NCBI RefSeq assembly: GCF_000582785.1
Contig: NZ_HG931173.1
Location: 557,282 to 621,281, forward strand
Direction: 5' to 3'
From: Candidatus Blastococcus massiliensis AP3
GTDB taxonomy: Bacteria > Actinomycetota > Actinomycetes > Mycobacteriales > Geodermatophilaceae
DNA: 64,000 bases
Numbering within the stretch: the first letter of the stretch is position 1; the number at the start of each line of letters is the position of its first letter. The position numbers and the translations under genes are program-made. Below, in pieces: positions 1 through 7,129 of this stretch. The notes beneath the pieces are model-generated. The model did not search any database. It was not told the DNA's origin and saw only the letters and a program-made list of their open reading frames with translations.

Positions 1-641
1 GTGACGGTGAACTCAAAGTTCACGCACACCACCGCGAAGTCTTCGCCCACTGTGCCCTTGATCAGCCCCATCACCGGACGGACGACGATCGCCAGCTGCG
101 GCGACCCCGCACTCGACAGGCCGGCTGCAGACAACAGGTTGGCCATTCCGTCCGCCCCGGACCACGTCTCTGAGGTCGGCCCGCCAGGAGCGGCCCACTC
201 GGCGATCACCCGCCGCACGCCGTCCATCGAGCCGCTCTGCATCGCCGTCACGTCGATCGCCGCCAACTGCGCCAGCGCACCCTCCGGAGTTCGCGGAAAG
301 CCGGTGGGCACGTCCGCGGGGCCTACGCCGGTGGCGCGCGGCAGCTCGAGAACGCCCGCAGCCTGCCTGGATACGGGGCCAGGCAGCGCCTCATCAGGGT
401 CGGCGGTCGGCATCGGCGCCGCGGCCAGCGCATCCTGCCGCGACATGTCCGGTGAAGGAGCCGCAGCCTGTCGTGCGGCGTTCCTCTCATCGGGCGCCTC
501 GATCAAGCCTCCGATAACTGCCAACACCAGGCCGGCCAGCACCGCCAGCGCCACCACCGCGCTGACCACGAGCACCACCAGGAGACGCGCCGGGCTCCAC
601 TCCGGCGCACCGCTCCCCCGGACGTCGGGACGGCGGCGCAT
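1..641 (-). CDS. Membrane-anchored conjugation-type protein, 3' end outside window
   Basis: The reading frame runs leftward from an ATG at 641 and is still open at the window edge, so about 213 residues are visible. The protein starts with a short basic stretch, then one long hydrophobic segment at roughly residues 18-47 rich in Val/Leu/Ala, then an Ala/Pro-rich linker and a predicted extracytoplasmic domain. The ATG overlaps the TGA of the upstream gene (ATGA), which argues for translational coupling. Position and topology (single N-terminal membrane helix, soluble outer domain) resemble bitopic transfer-complex proteins such as VirB8/TcpC types, but I see no diagnostic motif and the assignment is inference. 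Confidence 0.6.
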   Translation of the reverse strand, partial: MRRRPDVRGSGAPEWSPARLLVVLVVSAVVALAVLAGLVLAVIGGLIEAPDERNAARQAAAPSPDMSRQDALAAAPMPTADPDEALPGPVSRQAAGVLELPRATGVGPADVPTGFPRTPEGALAQLAAIDVTAMQSGSMDGVRRVIAEWAAPGGPTSETWSGADGMANLLSAAGLSSAGSPQLAIVVRPVMGLIKGTVGEDFAVVCVNFEFTV

Positions 642-1015
642 CAGGTGCACCCACTGCCGGTAATGGAGTCGAGGATGACCAGGATGACCGTGTAGGTGAT
701 CGCCACCATCACGACCACCGCGACGCCCATCGCCCCAAAGCGGGAAGCATGCGGATGGGAGAACATCCGGCCAACCAGGACCGAGCCCAGCGACACGACC
801 GCGGCGATTCCGATCAGCGCCAGCACGCCCCACTTCACCCACGCCGTCACTTGATCGGCGAACGCCTGCACTCCCGGCGGTGCCTCCGGGCAGACCGCCG
901 CAGTGAGCTCGACCGGCGCGGCGGTGGCGGGCCCCGCCGTCAGCACGACCAGACCCACAGCGACGAGCGGGACGGTCGAGACCGCCCGTACCGCTGCTTT
1001 CCTGTAGGGGCTCAC
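641..1015 (-). CDS. Small VirB2/pilin-like membrane protein
   Basis: 124 residues from a GTG at 1015 that overlaps the TGA of the MinD-like gene upstream. It has an N-terminal signal-like hydrophobic segment ending in an ATAAP region near residue 33, then two strong membrane helices (about residues 55-77 and 89-112) separated by a short basic loop with SHPHASR. A cleaved leader plus two helices in about 90 mature residues is the layout of VirB2/TrbC-type conjugative pilins. It sits in a coupled four-gene run with a helix-turn-helix protein and a MinD-like protein, fitting a transfer or secretion function. The family call rests on size and topology only. Confidence 0.6.
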   Translation of the reverse strand: MSPYRKAAVRAVSTVPLVAVGLVVLTAGPATAAPVELTAAVCPEAPPGVQAFADQVTAWVKWGVLALIGIAAVVSLGSVLVGRMFSHPHASRFGAMGVAVVVMVAITYTVILVILDSITGSGCT

Positions 1016-2010
1016 TGGGTCTCCCCCGCCGCGCCCGGCTGGACCGCTGCCGCCCGATGCCGATGCCGATGCCGCGGTGGCACGGCCGGCATCAACAGCG
1101 CGGCCAGCGACCGGCCCGCGGCCTCCACTCCTCTGGGCAGCCGGTCCCCCGTCAGACCGGCGGTCTGCAGTCGTCGGTCGATCGGAACTCGGACCACGCG
1201 CCCCTGCGACCGCAACTCGCGAAGCCGCGGACCGCAGTTGGCGTGCACCGCCGGGGGCCAGCGCGCCGGGCCCACGACGGCCACCACCACCGGCTGCTCG
1301 GCGAGCTGGCTCAGAGCGTGCTCGGTCAGTCGCATCCCGGGCACGGTCGGCCGACAGACGACGACGGTGCGCGTGCGGGCGGCGGCCAGTTGGGCCAGGT
1401 TCTCCGGAGCAGGCAGCCCGAGATCGAGGACAGTGACCGTCGGCTCCTCGCTGATCGGGAGGGCCGGCCAGCCGCCAGGCTCCACGTCCGCGACGCAGCG
1501 GTCGATCGTGACGCGGCCGCGGGAGCCACGTCGCCACGCGCCGGCGGCGTCGGTGCCCAGCTCCGCCGACGCCGCGGCAATCAACCCCGACCGGCGGGGA
1601 TGCGCGGTCTCCACCAGGTGCACCCGCCGGTCGGTGGTCGCGGCAGCGTCGCTGATGGCCAGCGCCACCGTGGAGGCGCCGGCACCGGCGTGTGCCGCTA
1701 TGACCGTGATCCAGCCGGCCGCCAGCACGTCGATGTCACCCCTGCGTAGACCAGCCGCGGGTGCGCTGTCACCCCTGCTCACGCCTCGCTGCAGCGCTCT
1801 GTCACCGCTGCCAGTCCACAGCTCTTGGAGACGCGTCGGCGCGGCCGGCCTGCTTGCGGCAGGTCGCGGACGATGGGCACGCAGCTCGCGGAAGGCCTGC
1901 TGGATCTCCGCAATCGACAGCAGTCGCTCCTCTGGGTCGACGTCGCCGCCATTGGCAACACCGCCCGTCACGGCGTAGGCCTCATCGACGTCCTGCAGCA
2001 GAGGGCTCAC
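1012..2010 (-). CDS. MinD/ParA-like protein with degenerate nucleotide-binding loop
   Basis: 332 residues from a GTG at 2010 that overlaps the stop of the upstream gene by 4 bp. A longer frame exists upstream but overlaps the helix-turn-helix gene and is rejected. The N-terminal third is polar and Pro/Ala-rich. From about residue 95 the pattern is that of a Rossmann-like SIMIBI ATPase: strand ITVIAA, loop HAGAGASTVALAI, later VTVLDLGLP and TVVVCRP strands. The loop aligns with the deviant Walker A of MinD/ParA but both lysines are missing, so ATP hydrolysis is doubtful. It probably acts as a positioning or scaffold subunit of the element's secretion apparatus. A second degenerate relative lies at 45575-46357. 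Confidence 0.7.
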   Translation of the reverse strand: MSPLLQDVDEAYAVTGGVANGGDVDPEERLLSIAEIQQAFRELRAHRPRPAASRPAAPTRLQELWTGSGDRALQRGVSRGDSAPAAGLRRGDIDVLAAGWITVIAAHAGAGASTVALAISDAAATTDRRVHLVETAHPRRSGLIAAASAELGTDAAGAWRRGSRGRVTIDRCVADVEPGGWPALPISEEPTVTVLDLGLPAPENLAQLAAARTRTVVVCRPTVPGMRLTEHALSQLAEQPVVVAVVGPARWPPAVHANCGPRLRELRSQGRVVRVPIDRRLQTAGLTGDRLPRGVEAAGRSLAALLMPAVPPRHRHRHRAAAVQPGAAGETQ

Positions 2011-2765
2011 GCGACGGCCGCCAGATACTGCGGAGCCACACCGCGCAGGGCGGTCAGCGTGCGGTTCCGCCGGCGGTACAGGGTGCGCGTCGTGATGCCG
2101 TGTGCGGCGGCGACCTTCTGGTCGGCGCGCCGGTGTCGACGGTCGCGGTTGCACTCGGTGGCAATCAGCAGTGCAACGTCCTCGGGGTCGACCCCTGAGC
2201 GCACCGCCCACTGCAGCAGGTCGACGACGTCGAGGTCCTCCCCCTCCTCGCCGGCGGTGACAGATGCAATCCGAGTGATGTCCCCCGTAGCGGTCAGGAC
2301 CTCGACCCGGTCGGGGTGGTAGCGGCTGCTGGGGCGCAGTTCGGCGAGTACCGCCCGCCGGGTCTCGGCGCGCAGGTTCGCCGCGATCGCACGGGGCCGG
2401 CGTCGCCACGGGTAGCGGCGGATCTGGCAAGCGAGTTCGCCGACGACCACGGCGAGGATGTCGGGGTTCAGGTCTGCGAGCTGCCTGGCCATCGTCCGCA
2501 CCAGACCGCTGAGCAAGTGGAGCGTCAGCAGTAGCGCGTCGTCGTCGCGACCATTGTCGACAGCGGCCAGCCGGACGAGCGCGGCGAGCACGACGTCGCG
2601 GCGCTGCTCCCCGCTGCCGTCGGCCCAGACTGCGAGCAGGTCATGGACGCTGCTCAGCCCGGCGAGGGCCGGCTCGGTGGCGGCCCAACGGACGAGGATT
2701 TCGTCGCCGTCCAGGCGTGCCGCGAGCGCCGGCCAGCTGCCGACGATGGTGGGGTCGTGAAACAT
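2007..2765 (-). CDS. Helix-turn-helix DNA-binding protein of the element
   Basis: 252 residues. The ATG at 2765 is chosen because GGAGG lies 7 nt upstream on the minus strand; a longer frame to 2933 has no such site. Most of the protein is alpha-helical and unrecognised. The last 60 residues carry a basic helix-turn-helix-like stretch (RRADQKVAAAHGITTRTLYR) of the sigma-70 region 4 or LuxR kind. It heads the coupled run toward position 1, and a cluster of short inverted repeats lies just upstream (2899-2975). It is most likely a regulator of the transfer genes. A sigma-like factor is the alternative, though no region 2 is visible. Confidence 0.7.
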   Translation of the reverse strand: MFHDPTIVGSWPALAARLDGDEILVRWAATEPALAGLSSVHDLLAVWADGSGEQRRDVVLAALVRLAAVDNGRDDDALLLTLHLLSGLVRTMARQLADLNPDILAVVVGELACQIRRYPWRRRPRAIAANLRAETRRAVLAELRPSSRYHPDRVEVLTATGDITRIASVTAGEEGEDLDVVDLLQWAVRSGVDPEDVALLIATECNRDRRHRRADQKVAAAHGITTRTLYRRRNRTLTALRGVAPQYLAAVA

Positions 2766-2898
2766 GTGCGGTCCTCCGGCATCGGTGTGATGCCGTCGAC
2801 GCTCCGCAGAGACGTTCAACGAGCCGTCACCCTCGGCAGGGGTGACAGTGCTGGTCACGTCATCGCGCGACCAGTTGTGTGCCGCTATTGCGTCCGGG

Positions 2899-2975
2899 GA
2901 CGCCTCGGCGTCCGCGGACGAGGGGTGACGCACGCCGAGGCGTGACGACTAAGGCGGCGCGTCTAGGGGTGACGC
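2899..2975. repeat. Cluster of short inverted and direct repeats
   Basis: Seen directly: GACGCC-TC-GGCGTC at 2899-2912, CGTCCGCGGACG at 2909-2920 and CACGCC-GA-GGCGTG at 2931-2944. The direct repeat GGGGTGACGC occurs at 2922-2931 and 2966-2975. The core of the first palindrome is the reverse complement of the core of the third. Such a cluster upstream of a DNA-binding protein gene may be its operator or an iteron-like site. Confidence 0.5.
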
Positions 2976-3081
2976 TCCACCGTGTGCGAAGTCGGCGCGT
3001 CGCCCTATACGCCGAAGGTTGCTCGCCTACGGCGATACCCGATCGGCGCTGCTGCACGACCGAGAAAGAGGGCGGCCCCGA

Positions 3082-3110
3082 TTGACATCTGACACCGGCC
3101 GATGTGACAT
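3082..3110 (+). promoter_or_regulatory. Predicted promoter of the cupredoxin operon
   Basis: TTGACA at 3082-3087 and TGACAT at 3105-3110 are separated by 17 bases. A start site 7 bases on would be the G of the GTG at 3117, so the message may be leaderless. The 16-bp BlaI-type site at 3114-3129 would cover that start. Confidence 0.5.
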
Positions 3111-3113
3111 GCA

Positions 3114-3129
3114 CTAGTGCGAGTAGTAG
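3114..3129. promoter_or_regulatory. BlaI-type operator, site 1
   Basis: CTAGTGCGAGTAGTAG; in the other orientation it reads CTACTA-N6-CTAG, matching the shared motif. It overlaps the predicted transcription and translation start of the small membrane protein gene at 3117. Confidence 0.65.
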
Positions 3130-3323
3130 ACGATCGGAACATCAGTGCCGGTGCTCTCGATGCCATCCTCGCCGTTGACGGGCTCGCCGTCATCGGAACG
3201 ATCGGCTTCTTCGGGCCAGCGGCCGTCCTCCTCGCAATCGTGACGGGCGCAGTAATCCGGGACCGCCGTCTGGCCGCACGCGAGAACGCGGAAGCCGAGC
3301 AGCGCAGCGAGGCGCTCGAGTGA
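3117..3323 (+). CDS. Small single-helix membrane protein
   Basis: 68 residues from a GTG at 3117, the only plausible start because a stop lies 10 bases upstream in frame. One hydrophobic helix spans about residues 22-46, followed by a basic-acidic helical tail. A promoter positioned to give a leaderless message supports the start. Its stop overlaps the GTG of an 18-codon frame that itself overlaps the cupredoxin lipoprotein start, so the operon appears fully coupled. It could be a membrane partner of the lipoprotein or the polytopic protein downstream. Function unknown. Confidence 0.55.
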   Translation: MRVVDDRNISAGALDAILAVDGLAVIGTIGFFGPAAVLLAIVTGAVIRDRRLAARENAEAEQRSEALE

Positions 3324-3376
3324 ACCGGAATCTGCTACGTGCCATCGTCGAGACTGTTCTGGAGCCCACTCAATGA
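3320..3376 (+). CDS. Possible 18-residue peptide
   Basis: GTG at 3320 overlaps the TGA of the preceding gene (GTGA) and the frame ends at 3376, overlapping the ATG at 3373 (ATGA). It would encode MNRNLLRAIVETVLEPTQ. The two 4-base overlaps are typical of real coupled genes, but so short a frame may occur by chance. It might only serve to carry ribosomes to the next gene. Confidence 0.3.
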   Translation: MNRNLLRAIVETVLEPTQ

Positions 3377-3831
3377 CTGCCTCCACCGCCCGGTTCCGCC
3401 GTGTGCCGGCGGCCCTGCTGCTCGCGTCCGTCGTTTCCCTCACCGGCTGCGCTGGAACCGACGAGTCGGAAGCAGGCGCGCAGACCAGCGCTAGCCCGCC
3501 GGCCAGCTCTGCGGCGAGCACTACCCCATCGGCTACGTCAGCCGCCCCCAGCACCACCCCTGCGCCGGCAGGCACGAACGTCGCCGTGTCATACATGGGC
3601 GGCCAGGTGACCGGAGATACCGGCCGAATCCCGGTCGCTTCTGGGGACCAGGTGACGATCACCGTCACGAGCGATGCGACGGACGAGATCCACCTGCACG
3701 GTTATGACCTCTCCGCGCCTGTCGGGCCGGACGCGCCGGGCACGTTGACGTTCCAGGCGTCGATTCCGGGAGTCTTCGAGGTGGAGCTGGAGGAGCTCGG
3801 CACGCTCCTGTTCACCCTTCAGGTCGGATGA
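3373..3831 (+). CDS. Cupredoxin-like lipoprotein
   Basis: 152 residues with a lipoprotein signal (LLLASVVSLTGC, lipobox cysteine near residue 25), a Ser/Thr/Pro/Ala-rich spacer to about residue 70, and a C-terminal beta-sandwich domain. The DEIHLHGYDLS segment gives two histidines where cupredoxins carry the first copper ligand region. There is no Cys-x-His-x-Met ligand loop at the end, so a classical type 1 copper site is not evident. It would be anchored on the outer face of the membrane. It is coupled to the polytopic protein downstream (4-base overlap at 3828) and follows a BlaI-type operator. A copper-carrier role is inferred from fold and neighbours. Confidence 0.75.
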   Translation: MTASTARFRRVPAALLLASVVSLTGCAGTDESEAGAQTSASPPASSAASTTPSATSAAPSTTPAPAGTNVAVSYMGGQVTGDTGRIPVASGDQVTITVTSDATDEIHLHGYDLSAPVGPDAPGTLTFQASIPGVFEVELEELGTLLFTLQVG

Positions 3832-5132
3832 CGCTCCTCGCCCACGGGGTCGGCTCCAGAACGGACCTGCCCATCCCACTGGGACTCGCGCTCTACGGCG
3901 GCGGGGCTGCTGTCCTGATCAGCTTCGCCGCGCTGCTGCTCTTCTGGCGCAAGCCCAAGATGGGCGGATCGTCTTCCGGTCGAGCGCTGCCAGCCGCGGT
4001 ACAGGGGGCCGTGGACAGCCCGGCTGTACGCCGGGTGCTCCAAAGCATCGCGCTGGCGGCCGCAGTCTTCGTCACGGTCGTCGCCTTCGCAGGGCCGGAC
4101 GAGACCTCCCGCAACATCGCGCCGTGGGCGGTCTACGTCACCTTCTGGGTGGGTCTTGTGCCCGTGAGCCTGCTGTTGGGTCCCGTGTGGCGGATCGTCA
4201 ATCCGCTGCGGCTGGTTCACCGGGTGCTCCGTGGCATCGCCGGCCCCGCTCGCGGAGCTGAGACGCTTCCCCGGCTGGGCCTGTGGCCGGCAGCCGTGTC
4301 CCTGGCGGTCTTCGTGTGGCTCGAGCTCGTCCCGCCGCAGCGTGCCGAGCCTGCGACCGTCGGCTGGTTCCTGGTTCTGTATGCCGCCGTCCACACCGCT
4401 GCCGCGCTCTGGTTCGGCGAGGGTTGGTTCGCCCGTGGTGACGGCTTCGAGGTGTACTCGGCTCTGCTGGGTCGCCTCTCGCCGTTCGGACGGCGGGACG
4501 ACGGGCGCTTGGTGTTCCGCAACCCCCTCACCAATGTCCTGACGACGCCGGCCGAGCCGGGCCTCGCCGCCGTCGTCGTGGTGCTGCTCGGCTCCACCGC
4601 CTTCGACGGCCTGTCGCGAACGGTCTACTGGCAGACCGGCCCCGGGGAAGCGGACGACGTCTTGTCCGGAACCCTGGGTCTGCTAGCGATGATCGCCCTC
4701 GTCGCTGTGCTCTACGTGGTGGGCACGCGGCTGTCCGGCCGCCTCGGTCGGGTACCGCTGGGGCCGCAACCTCGCCTGTTCGCGGCCACGGTCATCCCGA
4801 TCGCCCTCGGCTACACGATCGCCCACTACTTCAGCCTGCTTCTTCTCGACGGCCAGAGCACGTGGATCCTGGCGAGCAACCCCTTCGGCCTCGACGGAGT
4901 CGACCTGTTCGGGACCTACGGCAACCGAGTCGACCTAACAGCCGTGTCAGCGGACACGATTGCTTATGTGCAGGTCGGCGGGGTGGTCATGGGCCACGTC
5001 CTGGGAGTCACGCTGGCGCACGAGCAGGCCCTCCGTGTGGCGCCCCGCGCCCCGGCCTCTGACCAGTTGCCCCTCGTGGTCGTGATGGTCATGTTCACGT
5101 TCGGCGGTCTGGGACTGTTGTTCGGCTTCTGA
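3828..5132 (+). CDS. Polytopic membrane protein paired with cupredoxin lipoprotein
   Basis: 434 residues with about ten membrane segments spread over the whole length, for example around residues 20-42, 75-92, 102-122, 155-175, 190-205, 245-265, 280-300, 318-340 and 405-430. It overlaps the cupredoxin lipoprotein gene by 4 bases, so the two are probably made together. I recall relatives that carry the uninformative label fenitrothion hydrolase and that also sit beside cupredoxin genes; I would not transfer that function. No ATPase, heme or transporter motif is visible. A role in copper handling or membrane redox is inferred from context. Confidence 0.75.
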   Translation: MTLLAHGVGSRTDLPIPLGLALYGGGAAVLISFAALLLFWRKPKMGGSSSGRALPAAVQGAVDSPAVRRVLQSIALAAAVFVTVVAFAGPDETSRNIAPWAVYVTFWVGLVPVSLLLGPVWRIVNPLRLVHRVLRGIAGPARGAETLPRLGLWPAAVSLAVFVWLELVPPQRAEPATVGWFLVLYAAVHTAAALWFGEGWFARGDGFEVYSALLGRLSPFGRRDDGRLVFRNPLTNVLTTPAEPGLAAVVVVLLGSTAFDGLSRTVYWQTGPGEADDVLSGTLGLLAMIALVAVLYVVGTRLSGRLGRVPLGPQPRLFAATVIPIALGYTIAHYFSLLLLDGQSTWILASNPFGLDGVDLFGTYGNRVDLTAVSADTIAYVQVGGVVMGHVLGVTLAHEQALRVAPRAPASDQLPLVVVMVMFTFGGLGLLFGF

Positions 5133-5162
5133 CCCGGCCGTGCGCAGCAGTACCCAGCACTC

Positions 5163-5209
5163 GCGTCACCTCCGGCGGTGCGCTGTGGCTGCTCCGCCGG
5201 AGGTCACGC
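5163..5209. terminator. Long hairpin between convergent genes
   Basis: The arms GCGTCACCTCCGGCGG (5163-5178) and CCGCCGGAGGTCACGC (5194-5209) pair over 16 bp with one mismatch and a 15-base loop. It lies between the convergent ends of the polytopic gene (5132) and the ycnI-like gene (5228), so it could end transcription from both sides. No U-run follows. Confidence 0.6.
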
Positions 5210-5227
5210 GATAGCGACCCAGCCGGT

Positions 5228-5947
5228 TCAGGTCGTGGTGTGCCGCCGAGCCGAGAGCGCCAACACGAGCCCTGTCAGCCCAGCCAGTAGTCCGGCGCCG
5301 CCGACGACGAGCGCGGTCACCGCCAGTCCCGAGCCATCAGAGTTGTCGGCGCTGTCGCTCCCATCGGCCTCGGTCGCCACCCCATCCGCCTCGTCGCCGT
5401 CAGCTGCGCTGTCCACGAGGGACAGCACGGGTGCCGGGTCCTCGGGCTCGGGCTGGCCGTCGAGCGTGGGCTCGATCCACGCGGACTCCTCACCGTCGTC
5501 GTAGGTCTGCAGCGTCGGGAAGGTGATCGTGTCGACGTCCGGGAAAGGGCCGCCGTTGATGGCGAAGGTCTGATACTGACCCGGGCCGATGCCCGCCCCG
5601 GGGTCGGCGGTCCAGACGATCTCCGTGACGGCTTCGCTGACCTCGGTGCCGTGCACGTCGACCGGCGGATCGATCGGGCTCCGCGTCAGGGTCGCGGTCC
5701 ACCCGGGAACCGGCTTCGTCCGCACCGATGCCAGCGGCGTCTCGGCCGGGATCTGGACCCGCAGCGAGATGGTGGAAGCCGTCTGGCTCTCGTTGGGCAC
5801 CCGGAGGGTCACCTCACCGAAGCCGCCGGGCGCAGCGTCAGCGGAGCTGACGCCCACGTGAGCTGACGCGGAGGTCACACCGAGGGCCAGCACGGCCGAC
5901 ATCGAAGCAAGGCCGACGGTCATCGTCCGGGCCAGTCGGGTTGTCAC
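5228..5947 (-). CDS. ycnI: YcnI-like copper-binding protein (DUF1775)
   Basis: 239 residues. The GTG at 5947 has AAGGAG about 8 bases upstream. A signal peptide ends at SASA, leaving a mature N-terminus HVGVSS whose histidine is the copper-brace residue known in YcnI proteins. The DUF1775 beta domain covers about residues 30-170 (GGFGEVTLRVPNES, PGWTATLTRS, and a Trp-containing IVWTADPG region), followed by an acidic linker and a C-terminal membrane helix with a basic tail (ARRH). It would bind copper on the outer face of the membrane. A BlaI-type operator lies 50 bases upstream. Confidence 0.88.
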   Translation of the reverse strand: MTTRLARTMTVGLASMSAVLALGVTSASAHVGVSSADAAPGGFGEVTLRVPNESQTASTISLRVQIPAETPLASVRTKPVPGWTATLTRSPIDPPVDVHGTEVSEAVTEIVWTADPGAGIGPGQYQTFAINGGPFPDVDTITFPTLQTYDDGEESAWIEPTLDGQPEPEDPAPVLSLVDSAADGDEADGVATEADGSDSADNSDGSGLAVTALVVGGAGLLAGLTGLVLALSARRHTTT

Positions 5948-5996
5948 GAGTGCGCTCCTTCGCCTGAGTCGGACCCGGCCGGCCGCCGAGCCCGTC

Positions 5997-6012
5997 CTAC
6001 TAGATCAGTTAG
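5997..6012. promoter_or_regulatory. BlaI-type operator, site 2
   Basis: CTACTAGATCAGTTAG, a full match to CTAC(T/G)A-N6-TTAG, 50 bases upstream of the ycnI-like start on the minus strand. Confidence 0.7.
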
Positions 6013-6080
6013 TCGCTGCTGCTCACGAAGCAGTTCCCGCGATGACTCAGATGTGATGCAGGACATGCCGCCTGGCAGGA

Positions 6081-6102
6081 TGTGACATCGAGAGGTGTCA
6101 CA
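6081..6102. promoter_or_regulatory. Perfect inverted repeat upstream of the diiron gene
   Basis: TGTGACA at 6081-6087 and TGTCACA at 6096-6102 form perfect 7-base arms with an 8-base spacer, about 80 bases before the AurF-like start at 6181. A possible -10 (TATCTA, 6118-6123) places the right arm near the -35 position. The spacing is unlike CRP (TGTGA-N6-TCACA). The regulator is unknown. Confidence 0.5.
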
Positions 6103-6180
6103 TTGATGGGCACGGGGTATCTATGACTCACGTTCACGTCTACATAGGCGTTACCACTATTGAGACGAGAGGCAGGCACG

Positions 6181-7086
6181 ATGACCGCCGCCGACATCGC
6201 CACCACCACGACGCGCGAAGGCTCCGTGGCCGAACGCCTATTGGCATCGAGCGCCACGCTCTCCTACGACCCGAGTGTCGAGGTTGACTGGGACAGCCCC
6301 CTTGACCCCGGCCACCACGGCGCCAGCCCTGAGTGGTCGACGCTCTACGGAACTCCCTACTGGCAAGAGCTGAGCGAGAGCCAGCGGGCCGAGCTCACCC
6401 GTCAGGAGTCAGCGTCGGTCGCGTGCACCGGAATCTGGTTCGAGATCATCCTGCAGCAGATGATGCTGCGGGACATGTACACCGCCGACCGCACGTCGCC
6501 GGAGTTCCAATGGGCGCTCACGGAGATCGCTGACGAGTGCCGCCACTCGATCATGTTCGCCCGTGGTGCGGCGAAGCTGAATGCACCGGCCTACCTACCG
6601 AAGAGGCGGGTCGTGGAACTGGGACGTCTGTTCAAGACGATCGCCTGGGGCGAGACGGCCTACGCCGCCATCCTGGTCGCCGAGGAGGTGCTGGACGTCA
6701 TGCAGCGCGACTGGATGCGCGACGAGCGGGTGGCACCGTTCGTCCGGACGATCAACAACATCCATGTCGTCGAGGAGTCCCGGCACATGAAGTTCGCCCG
6801 GGATGAGGTGGTCAAGCGCATGCAAGGCGCTGGGCCTCTGCGCCGGCAGGCCACCGCCCTGCTCGTCGCTGCATCCGCGTACCACATCGTGACGAGCATG
6901 GTGAGCGACCGCGCCTACGCCGAAGCGGGCTTGGACGTCGCACGCGCCAAGCGGGAAGCGGCCGGCAACGAGCACTACAAGTCGATGCTTCGCTCGAGCT
7001 GCCGGGGCCTCATGGAGTTCCTCCACTCGGCCGGACTGCTGACCGGCCCTGCGTCGGCGATCTACCGGAAGGCCAACCTGCTGTGA
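6181..7086 (+). CDS. AurF-like diiron N-oxygenase family protein
   Basis: 301 residues from the ATG at 6181, preceded by GAGAGG about 10 bases upstream. The all-helical protein carries the AurF-type metal ligands: a glutamate in GIWFEIILQQ, ExxH in DECRHS, a glutamate in LVAEEVLD and the HxxxE-type helix HVVEESRHMKF. Known relatives oxidise aryl amines to nitro groups or hydroxylate unactivated carbons using a carboxylate-bridged diiron centre. It lies 43 bases upstream of a ferredoxin-NADP reductase with its own ferredoxin domain, a plausible electron donor. The substrate is unknown. No peptide or polyketide synthase is in view, so an antibiotic role is not supported. Confidence 0.85.
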   Translation: MTAADIATTTTREGSVAERLLASSATLSYDPSVEVDWDSPLDPGHHGASPEWSTLYGTPYWQELSESQRAELTRQESASVACTGIWFEIILQQMMLRDMYTADRTSPEFQWALTEIADECRHSIMFARGAAKLNAPAYLPKRRVVELGRLFKTIAWGETAYAAILVAEEVLDVMQRDWMRDERVAPFVRTINNIHVVEESRHMKFARDEVVKRMQGAGPLRRQATALLVAASAYHIVTSMVSDRAYAEAGLDVARAKREAAGNEHYKSMLRSSCRGLMEFLHSAGLLTGPASAIYRKANLL

Positions 7087-7129
7087 TTTCACGCTGCGGC
7101 GCGGGATGCGATCTGGGGCCCCGGCACTC

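Larger units (their letters stand above)
2766..3116. other. Non-coding gap between transfer genes and cargo
   Basis: No convincing gene is seen in these 351 bases. It holds the repeat cluster described at 2899-2975 and, at its right edge, the promoter of the cupredoxin operon. This is the left border between the transfer genes and the BlaI-type cargo. Confidence 0.6.

Noticed and set aside
1-663. 220-residue frame on the plus strand
   Set aside because: The opposite frame has a membrane helix and an ATGA overlap with the next gene; the plus frame is low complexity.
3114-3668. 184-residue frame on the minus strand
   Set aside because: It is antisense to the cupredoxin lipoprotein, which has a signal, lipobox and coupled neighbours.
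6081-6102. CRP site
   Set aside because: The TGTGA/TCACA halves are 12 bases apart, not 6.
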